Below, one piece after another: positions 17,003 through 23,289 of a stretch of DNA of 64,000 nt (position 1 is the stretch's first letter; every line of letters begins with the position of its first letter). The DNA is from Phycisphaerales bacterium (lineage in GTDB: Bacteria > Planctomycetota > Phycisphaerae > Phycisphaerales > UBA1924). The notes beneath the pieces are model-generated. The model did not search any database, was not told the origin of the DNA, and saw only the letters and a list, made by a program, of their open reading frames with translations. Position numbers and translations under genes: made by a program. The stretch is taken from positions 105,849-169,848 of the forward strand of contig JADLFW010000005.1 of NCBI GenBank assembly GCA_020849615.1, in the 5' to 3' direction.

Positions 17003-18238
17003 ATGTCCCAGCCCTCCCCCCAACCCGCGCCGGCCCAGAAGTTCGCCACCCGCTGCATCCACGCCGGGCAGCACCCCGACCCCAGCACCGGCGCGATCAT
17101 GACGCCCGTCTACATGACCAGCACCTTCGTGCAGTCCTCCCCGGGCGTCTTCAAGGATGGCTACGACTACGCCCGCTCCAAGAACCCCACCCGCGCCGCG
17201 CTGGAGGCCAACCTCGCCGACCTGGAAGGCGCTGCGCACGGGCTGGTCTTCTCCAGCGGCCTGGCCGCCATGGACTGCGTGCTCCACCAGCTCCGCGCGG
17301 GCGACCACGTCATCCTCTCCGATGATGTTTACGGCGGCACCTTCCGCCAGCTCGACAAGGTCTTCCGCCACCTGGGCGTGGAGACCACCCGCGTGGACAT
17401 GACCCGCCTCGCCGATGTCGAGGCCGCGTTCCGCCCGGCGACGCGCCTCGTCTGGTTCGAGACGCCCAGCAACCCCATGCTCAAGATCATCGACATCGCC
17501 GCCATCCGCGGGCTCGTCGATCGCCACCGCTCGGGCCCGGCCTCGGGCGTGCGCGACGCGGGCCTGGGCCCGCTGGGCCAGCCGCTGGCCCGCGCTGTGC
17601 TGGTCGTCGACAACACCTTCGCGTCGCCCTACCTGCAGAACCCGCTGGCGCAGGGCGCGCACATCGTCCTGCACTCCTGCACCAAGTACATCGGCGGGCA
17701 CTCTGACCTGGTCGCGGGCGCCCTGATGACCGGTGATGAGGACCTCGCGGCCCGGCTGAAGTTCACCCAGAACGCCGTGGGCGCGGTGCCCGGCGCCATG
17801 GACTGCTTCATGATGCTCCGCTCCACCAAGACCCTGCACATCCGCATGCAGCGCCACTGCGAGAACGCGCTCGCCATCGCCCAGCACCTGGCGAAGCACC
17901 GGGCCATCGAGAAAGTCATCTACCCGGGCCTGGAATCCCACCCGCAGCACGCCCTCGCGAAGAAGCAGATGCGGGCCTGCGGCGGCATGATCTCCTGCAT
18001 CGTCAAGGGCGGGCTGGAGGCTTCGCGCCGCGTCCTCGAACGCGTCCGGCTCTTCAGCCTCGCCGAGTCGCTGGGCGGCGTCGAATCGCTCATCGAGCAC
18101 CCGGCGATCATGACGCACTCCTCGATCCCCCCCGAGGCCCGGGCCAAGCTCGGCATCGCCGATGGGCTCATCCGCCTCAGCGTCGGCATCGAGGATGTCG
18201 ATGACCTGATCGCGGACCTGGATCGGGCGCTGGTGTAG
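17003..18238 (+). CDS. cystathionine gamma-synthase/lyase family PLP enzyme
   Basis: A 411-residue trans-sulfuration enzyme. ATRCIHAGQ opens the fold, SSGLAAM (84-90) binds phosphate, D203 (VVDNTFASPY) contacts the pyridine ring and K228 (HSCTKYIGGH) is the Schiff-base lysine. LAESLGGVESLIEHPAIMTHSSIP matches cystathionine gamma-synthase and gamma-lyase equally, so direction (methionine synthesis or reverse trans-sulfuration) is unresolved. A loop of about 20 residues (176-196, SGPASGVRDAGLGPLGQPL) before the active-site strand is longer than usual. CGGAG precedes the ATG. It is divergent from the TetR gene. Confidence 0.92.
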   Translation: MSQPSPQPAPAQKFATRCIHAGQHPDPSTGAIMTPVYMTSTFVQSSPGVFKDGYDYARSKNPTRAALEANLADLEGAAHGLVFSSGLAAMDCVLHQLRAGDHVILSDDVYGGTFRQLDKVFRHLGVETTRVDMTRLADVEAAFRPATRLVWFETPSNPMLKIIDIAAIRGLVDRHRSGPASGVRDAGLGPLGQPLARAVLVVDNTFASPYLQNPLAQGAHIVLHSCTKYIGGHSDLVAGALMTGDEDLAARLKFTQNAVGAVPGAMDCFMMLRSTKTLHIRMQRHCENALAIAQHLAKHRAIEKVIYPGLESHPQHALAKKQMRACGGMISCIVKGGLEASRRVLERVRLFSLAESLGGVESLIEHPAIMTHSSIPPEARAKLGIADGLIRLSVGIEDVDDLIADLDRALV

Positions 18239-18240
18239 GT

Positions 18241-18360
18241 TCTGCCTGACGGATGCCTTCAGGTGGCCCGGCTCTCCGAGCCGGGCGAAGGAACACAGAA
18301 GGAAATGCACGGTTCGGAGAACCGTGCCACCCTGGAATCGATCCATCAAACCCGACCTGG
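18241..18360 (+). repeat. dispersed REP-doublet element, copy B
   Basis: Two hairpins. The first, 18267-18287, has 9-bp arms GCCCGGCTC / GAGCCGGGC around TCC. The second, 18308-18328, has arms GCACGGTTC / GAACCGTGC around GGA. The two hairpins are inverted relatives of one core (GGNTCTCCGANCC). Flanks on both sides are also conserved with copy C (31579-31700): GACGGATGCCTT before and GGAATCGATCCATCAAAC after. Confidence 0.85.
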
Positions 18361-18386
18361 CCTGAACGAGAACACGAGGTGCGACC

Positions 18387-18923
18387 ATGCCCGGATTGCC
18401 GTGGGTTGAACGGAAGTTTGTCTTTCCCGACCGCGTCGAACTGTACCCGGAGGTCATCGACCGCTTCCGGGGAACGCCGGCCCGGCTGGAAGAGAAGGTG
18501 CGCGGGCTGGCGCGCGAAACGCTGATCTGCAGCGATGGGGGGTGGACGATCCTGCAGAACATCGGCCATCTGCTCGACCTCGAGCCGCTCTGGGATGGCC
18601 GGCTGGATGACTACCTCGCGGGCCGCCCCGAGCTCCGGGCCGCCGACATCACCAACGCCGCGACCAACCGGGCGCCCCACAACGAGCGCAGCCTCGACGA
18701 ACTGACCATGGCCTTCCGCCGCGAGCGGGAGCGGCAGGCCGGCAAGCTGGATTCACTGCCGGAATCGGCCTTCTCGCTGGTGTCGGTGCACCCGCGGCTG
18801 AAGATGCCGCTGCGGCTGGTGGATGCCGTGACCTTCGTCTGCCTGCACGATGACTACCACCTGGCCCGGATCCAGGAGCTGAAGCGCAAGTTCATGCCAG
18901 ATGTACAAGCAGCCCGAGCGTGA
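18387..18923 (+). CDS. DinB-family protein
   Basis: A 178-residue four-helix protein of the DinB/YfiT superfamily, whose members bind a metal through three His and often act as thiol-dependent enzymes. Candidate ligands are the His in TILQNIGHLLDLEPLW and the pair in CLHDDYHLARIQEL. GAGGTG precedes the ATG. The last codons and the stop (QAARA then TGA) are provided by an inverted-repeat element (18905-18933) whose partner ends the convergent cupin gene. Substrate is unknown. A second DinB protein is at 39470. Confidence 0.85.
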   Translation: MPGLPWVERKFVFPDRVELYPEVIDRFRGTPARLEEKVRGLARETLICSDGGWTILQNIGHLLDLEPLWDGRLDDYLAGRPELRAADITNAATNRAPHNERSLDELTMAFRRERERQAGKLDSLPESAFSLVSVHPRLKMPLRLVDAVTFVCLHDDYHLARIQELKRKFMPDVQAARA

Positions 18924-18980
18924 GCGAGGGCTTCGTGTGCTCGCGCGATGTGCAGACGCCCTCTCTGACGGTCGGGCTAC
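18905..18980. repeat. inverted pair of AGCCC...GGGCT repeats between convergent genes
   Basis: The left unit (18911-18932, AGCCCGAGCG and TGAGCGAGGGCT) and the right unit (18958-18978, opposite orientation, ending GGTCGGGCT) can pair across a 25-base loop. The stop of the DinB gene falls in the left unit and the TAG of the cupin gene in the right unit. A natural reading is a bidirectional transcript terminator. Twenty-nine bases of the left unit recur exactly at 63923-63951. Confidence 0.75.
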
Positions 18981-19354
18981 CTGTTCTTGTCCCCCCGGTC
19001 AATCCCCGTCGCCGCGCTGGGCGGGCTGAAGATGTCGAGCACCAGCGTCTCCTCCTCCGCGTAGGCCGAGTGCGGCACGTTCGACGGCAGGTGCAGCACC
19101 TCGCCCGCGCTGACGACCACCTCGCGGCGCTGGGGTGAGCCCTCCGCCCCGATGCCGAAGCGCAGACGCCCCGAGAGGATGCACGCGAACTGCTCGTTCT
19201 CGTGGCTGTGCGTGGGCACATCGCAGCCCTTCTTGAGCAGCACCCGCGAGAGCATCGCCTTCTCGCCGATGATGCGCCTGCGCTCCAGCAGCGCCATCGG
19301 CGAATCGCTCGCCAGCTCTTCCCAGCAGTGCACCGATGCGTCGCGTGTGCTCAC
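18977..19354 (-). CDS. cupin-domain protein
   Basis: A 125-residue single cupin. Motif 1 is HSHENEQFACILSGRLRF (metal ligands His and Glu) and motif 2 is GEVLHLPSNVPHSA. It starts at GTG with GGGAGGA five bases upstream. Small cupins of this kind bind a divalent metal and may be dioxygenases, isomerases or sugar-binding sensors; no partner gene narrows this down. The stop codon lies within the inverted repeat shared with the convergent DinB gene. Confidence 0.88.
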   Translation of the reverse strand: MSTRDASVHCWEELASDSPMALLERRRIIGEKAMLSRVLLKKGCDVPTHSHENEQFACILSGRLRFGIGAEGSPQRREVVVSAGEVLHLPSNVPHSAYAEEETLVLDIFSPPSAATGIDRGDKNR

Positions 19355-19373
19355 GGTGTTCCTCCCAGGTTTC

Positions 19374-19823
19374 TCAGGTTGCGTCGAGCGCCTTTCTCAG
19401 GCGGGCGATGAGTTCCGCCCGCGCGGGCCCATCCATCGCGCCCTTCAGCTTCTCCGCGGGCCAGCCCCACACCGCGTTCCGCGGATCGGGGTCATCGGCG
19501 TGCCGGGGAATCACATGCCAGTGGATGTGCCCGACCTGGTTGCCCAGGCACTCGTAGTTGATCCGCGGTCGCCCGCCCCCCGCGCCGGAGGTGGGGAACA
19601 CCGCGCGGATGGCCCGGGCCGCTCTCGCCACTTCCGCAAAGAGCGCGGCCTGCTCCTCGATCGCCAGGTCATCCAGGTGCAGCACGTGCCGCTTCAGCAC
19701 CAGCACGCACCACCCCGCGCAGCCCTGGTTGTCGCCGAGGAACACCCGGGCCAGCTCCCCATCCGCAATCCAGTTCGGATCGGACGCCCCCACCGCCGAC
19801 TTCTCACACAGCGGACAAATCAC
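19374..19823 (-). CDS. HIT-family nucleotide hydrolase/transferase
   Basis: A 149-residue histidine-triad protein. GHIHWHVIPR contains the HxHxH triad, and the N-terminal CPLC could form half of a zinc site as in many HIT proteins. The start is GTG, preceded by a tandem GTGACGGA repeat that itself provides a GGAG-type ribosome site. Members hydrolyse nucleotidyl conjugates such as AMP-lysine or Ap4A. It is 19 bases upstream of the cupin gene on the same strand. Confidence 0.93.
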   Translation of the reverse strand: MICPLCEKSAVGASDPNWIADGELARVFLGDNQGCAGWCVLVLKRHVLHLDDLAIEEQAALFAEVARAARAIRAVFPTSGAGGGRPRINYECLGNQVGHIHWHVIPRHADDPDPRNAVWGWPAEKLKGAMDGPARAELIARLRKALDAT

Positions 19824-19845
19824 TCCGTCACTCCGTCACTACTTC

Positions 19846-20535
19846 CTACATCCCCTTCCGCAGCGGGTTCACCACGAAGTTGTCCCGCCCCAGCACGAGG
19901 TAGTCCCCGATCTCCACCGCCTCGCGGAAACTCTCCTGCGCCTGCTGCACATCCACCGCGCTGGGCAGCACCTTGCCCTGCTCGAGGTGCTCGATGGTCG
20001 GGATCGCATCGCCGCAGATGACCGTCGTGTGCCGCGGGTGCGCCGCGATCAGCCCGCACAGCCCCGGCGTCACACCCGGGAGCGGGAACAGGTCAACGCC
20101 CTCCGCGAGCTTGTCGGGCGCCACCTCGCAGCGCCGCAGGATCGCGACATCCTGCTCCAGCACGCGGATCAGCTCCGAGTCGTGCTCATCGCCCGTCTCG
20201 GCGATCTGCTTCAGCCGCGTGGCCAGCATCCCCCCCACCGCCTCGCGCTCGGCCTCCCCCACCCACCACGTCGCATCATCGAAGGCCATCAGCCCGCGCC
20301 GCGTGTCCGGGCGGAAGCTCGTGATGAACACGTGCGTGATGTCCGACGGCTTCAGGTTGGCCCGTTCACCCAGCCGGGCCGTCAGCGCCGCCTCCGGCAG
20401 GCCGGGATCAACGAGGATCGCCTTGTCGCCCGAGCGGATGAGGGTGGTCGTCGCGTGGCCCGTGCGGGCCTGCCCGCGCTCTCCCCAGAGCGGGTGCGCG
20501 GCCAGCGTGCCGATGCTGATGATGCGGAGGTCCAT
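19846..20535 (-). CDS. metallo-beta-lactamase-fold protein with degenerate metal site
   Basis: A 229-residue protein with the MBL fold (AILVDPGLP after strand 3; ICGDAIPT late). The HxHxDH motif reads TSFRPDTRRGL: two ligand His are Ser and Arg, the third is Thr, and only the Asp remains. The later TPGH also reads TPGLCG. It is therefore unlikely to bind two zincs in the normal way. It may be a pseudoenzyme or use a different metal arrangement. It precedes the HIT gene by 22 bases on the same strand. Confidence 0.75.
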   Translation of the reverse strand: MDLRIISIGTLAAHPLWGERGQARTGHATTTLIRSGDKAILVDPGLPEAALTARLGERANLKPSDITHVFITSFRPDTRRGLMAFDDATWWVGEAEREAVGGMLATRLKQIAETGDEHDSELIRVLEQDVAILRRCEVAPDKLAEGVDLFPLPGVTPGLCGLIAAHPRHTTVICGDAIPTIEHLEQGKVLPSAVDVQQAQESFREAVEIGDYLVLGRDNFVVNPLRKGM

Positions 20536-20569
20536 CGCCGCATCCTAGGAACGCGCGGGCCCGGCCCCC

Positions 20570-21703
20570 TCAGCACCCCGAATCGTACAGGTTCAGGAAC
20601 TCCAGGTAGTCGCTGAAATCGACCAGCCCATCCTGGTTGAAGTCGACCTCGGGGTCCTGCGCATCATACAGGTTCAGGAACGCCAGGTAGTCGCTGAAAT
20701 CAACCAGACCATCGCAGTTCAGATCCGCCGCGCACGTCACGTTCACCGCCGCGACCGCGCTCATCAGGCTCGCGCACGCGCTGGTCACCTCGCACGCGTA
20801 GTTCCCATCATCCGCATCCGAGAGCGCCCCGCCCGGGCCCGGCTCGATCCGGAGCATCCCCGTCATCGCGCCCGAGATCACCGACCCCGTCCCGGTCGGG
20901 CCATCCACGATGTTCACGAACACGCCGGGCATGGTCTCCCGCTTCCACCGGTGCGCGATCATCCCCGGGCCCGCGCCCTGCGCCCGCAGCTCGATGACGC
21001 CCGACGGGCACGTCCCCAGCGACTGCGGCTGCTCGGTGAGCCCGATGCACACCAGCACCGTGAAATCCGCCGCGATGAAATCGCCGGGCGAAGCGACCGG
21101 GCTTCCCTCCAGCCGGATCTCATCCCCCCTGGACACCGCGCGGTCGATGAGCGCCGCCGGGACCGCGGCGCCCGCGGCGAACGTGAACGGGTTGGCCCGG
21201 CTGTACACATCGCCCGACGCGATGATGCCCTGCGCCAGCGCCGCGGCGTTGTGCCTCAACACCCACTGCTGCGTGCGTCCGATGTCGCGACCGATCCACA
21301 CGGCGCCGCTGATGGTGATGACGCCGTCGACCGGGCTGGTCCAGGCGATGTTCGCGGTCCCCAGGCCCGGGCCGCTCCCGGAATCCGTCGTGTGGAACAT
21401 GACATCGCCCGTGATCCAGTCGTGCGCGAATGTCTCAGTCCCGTTGCTCCGCAGGAACGCGGGGATGTGGGGGATCGCGGGCACCTGGCCCGACGCCCAC
21501 GCCGGCTGAGGCGTGGTCCAGCCGCCCGGCGCCCAGGAAGCCACCTTCGGCAGCGGGTTGGCGGCCTCGCGGTACGACCAGCGCCCGTTGGGGTTGATGC
21601 TGTCGCTCCAGTCCGAGCGAAGGTCGTAGGTCTGGCCCGCGGCGGGCAGCGCAGCGGCGCAGGTCAACAGCACACCAGCGGCGGAACGAATACGGCCCGG
21701 CAT
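20570..21703 (-). CDS. secreted protein with Ig-like domain and C-terminal paired EF-hand (dockerin-like) repeats
   Basis: A 377-residue exported protein with a signal peptide to about residue 24 (AALPAAGQ). The central part has no recognisable catalytic motif. An Ig-like segment at about 225-320 (AHRWKRE, DDGNYACEV) precedes two 27-residue repeats, DLNCDGLVDFSDYLAFLNLYD and [21 protein letters not shown], each with a calcium-loop DxNxDGxVDxxD. The protein ends SGC. The same ending is found on the 677-residue protein at 48210. In planctomycetes this tail marks exported proteins; a role in anchoring or assembly is inferred. Confidence 0.85.
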   Translation of the reverse strand: MPGRIRSAAGVLLTCAAALPAAGQTYDLRSDWSDSINPNGRWSYREAANPLPKVASWAPGGWTTPQPAWASGQVPAIPHIPAFLRSNGTETFAHDWITGDVMFHTTDSGSGPGLGTANIAWTSPVDGVITISGAVWIGRDIGRTQQWVLRHNAAALAQGIIASGDVYSRANPFTFAAGAAVPAALIDRAVSRGDEIRLEGSPVASPGDFIAADFTVLVCIGLTEQPQSLGTCPSGVIELRAQGAGPGMIAHRWKRETMPGVFVNIVDGPTGTGSVISGAMTGMLRIEPGPGGALSDADDGNYACEVTSACASLMSAVAAVNVTCAADLNCDGLVDFSDYLAFLNLYDAQDPEVDFNQDGLVDFSDYLEFLNLYDSGC

Positions 21704-21849
21704 CTTGCCCTCCCCCGGTCGCGAAGGCTGCAGGCGGAGCGCGACCGGCCCGCATTGTGCGCCGGCGCCGCCGCGGCTCCAAGAGCTATTCCCGGAACGA
21801 ATCCCGGCGCCCGCCGGGCGGGCCGCGGGCCGCGCTTTATCGGCCCTGT

Positions 21850-22413
21850 CTACCCCTCCACCACCGGGTCGGCCGTCAGCCGCAGCAGCACCGGGTGCCC
21901 CTGGGCCTTCTTCTCTCGCAACTTCTCGGCCACCAGCGGCGGCACCATCGAGTTCAGCGCCGACAGGTCGTTGCCCATCGCCGTGATCTGCCGGATCAGG
22001 CTCGATGATGTGTAGGCGAAGCTCTGCCCCGCCACCACGAACGCCGTCTCCAGGTCCGCCACCTCCCGGTTGGTCACCGCCTGCTGCACCTCGTACTGCA
22101 GGTCCGACAGGTTCCGCACCCCGCGCAGCAGCGCCGCCGCCCCGATCGACTTGGCGAAATCCACCGTCAGCCCGCCGAAGGCCCGCACGCTCACCGGCGC
22201 ATCGCCGGGCCGCTGCTTCACCAGCTCCCTCACCAGCGTCTCGGCCATCTCCACCCGCTCCTCCACGCTGAAGAGCGGGTCCTTCCCCGGGTTGCGACCC
22301 ACCGCGACCACCAGCTCATCAAAGAGCCGCCGCCCGCGCGCGATCACATCCAGGTGCCCGAACGTGATCGGGTCGAACGAACCGGGGAAGACCGCCAGGT
22401 GCCGCTTGGCCAT
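21850..22413 (-). CDS. coaD: phosphopantetheine adenylyltransferase
   Basis: A 187-residue nucleotidyltransferase that transfers AMP from ATP to 4'-phosphopantetheine, the penultimate step of coenzyme A synthesis. GSFDPITFGHLDVI carries the T/HxGH ATP site, LLRGVRNLSDLQYE the pantetheine-binding loop, and YTSSSLIRQI the ISSTxIR-like motif. It is slightly longer than the E. coli enzyme (159 residues) because of a C-terminal tail. It lies 30 bases downstream of an AhpD-like gene on the same strand. Confidence 0.97.
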   Translation of the reverse strand: MAKRHLAVFPGSFDPITFGHLDVIARGRRLFDELVVAVGRNPGKDPLFSVEERVEMAETLVRELVKQRPGDAPVSVRAFGGLTVDFAKSIGAAALLRGVRNLSDLQYEVQQAVTNREVADLETAFVVAGQSFAYTSSSLIRQITAMGNDLSALNSMVPPLVAEKLREKKAQGHPVLLRLTADPVVEG

Positions 22414-22443
22414 GGGCCCAAGTGTAGAGCCCCGCCCGCCCGC

Positions 22444-22974
22444 TCACACCCGGGGCGCCGCCGGGAAATCCACCGCCGTCTGGTTCGCGTGGTTGAAGTA
22501 GTTCGTGTACACCGCCAGCGCGTACACCGCGATCACCTCGGGGATCTGCTCCTTGCGGTAGCCCCCCGCCGTGAACGCCGCCACATCCGACTCCGTCACG
22601 TATCCCTTCCGCTCGTGCAGCGCCAGCGCAAACCGCACCAGCGCCCCCTGCTTCGGGTCGCTCATCTTCCCGCGCCGGGCCTCCAGGATCACCGCATCGC
22701 TCATCCCCAGCCCGCGCGACACCGCCGTGTGCGCCGCCGCACAGTACTCGCAGTGGTTCGCCTCGCCGATCGCCAGCTGGATCAGTTCCCGCTCGACCGG
22801 CGTCAGCGTCCCGTGCCCCACCGCCACCGCCAGCCCCAGGTACGCCTCCATCGCCGCGGGCGCATTGGCCATCGACTTGAAGATGTTGAACCCCTTGCCC
22901 TTCAGCGGCCCCTCGAAGATCTCCTTCACCCGGCCCGTCGCGGCGGACGGCTCGACCAGCGGCAGCAGCGCCAT
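22444..22974 (-). CDS. carboxymuconolactone decarboxylase / AhpD-like peroxidase-related protein
   Basis: A 176-residue helical AhpD-like protein. NHCEYCAAAHTA contains the CxxC and the His of the alkylhydroperoxidase core (about residues 73-81). AGGAG stands seven bases before the ATG. Such proteins act in peroxide reduction or carry out CMD-type chemistry. It is upstream of coaD in the same direction, and the pairing has no evident metabolic meaning. Confidence 0.9.
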   Translation of the reverse strand: MALLPLVEPSAATGRVKEIFEGPLKGKGFNIFKSMANAPAAMEAYLGLAVAVGHGTLTPVERELIQLAIGEANHCEYCAAAHTAVSRGLGMSDAVILEARRGKMSDPKQGALVRFALALHERKGYVTESDVAAFTAGGYRKEQIPEVIAVYALAVYTNYFNHANQTAVDFPAAPRV

Positions 22975-23289
22975 GTTCCGGCTCCTGTGTGCGCCGGGCC
23001 TGTCCCCATCGACTCCTCGACGGGAGCGCCCAGGCCCGACCGCTCAGTAGAGGCCGCCGGGCCCGCGCACGGGCCAGCGGCTTTCACCCCGATTCCCGGT
23101 TCGGCGTCGGTTCGGAATCCCGCCCGCCCGCCCGCCCGCGCCGCGCTCAGGCCGCGCCAAGCCCGCGCCACGGCGGAGTGAATACCGCCGGGCCCGCAGC
23201 CCTCCGCTGCTGCATTCACTCAAGCCGGGCCGATCTTGGGTCTAACGTTCCGCGGCCCCGCGCCGGGCGACCCCGGCCCGGGCCTTTGC

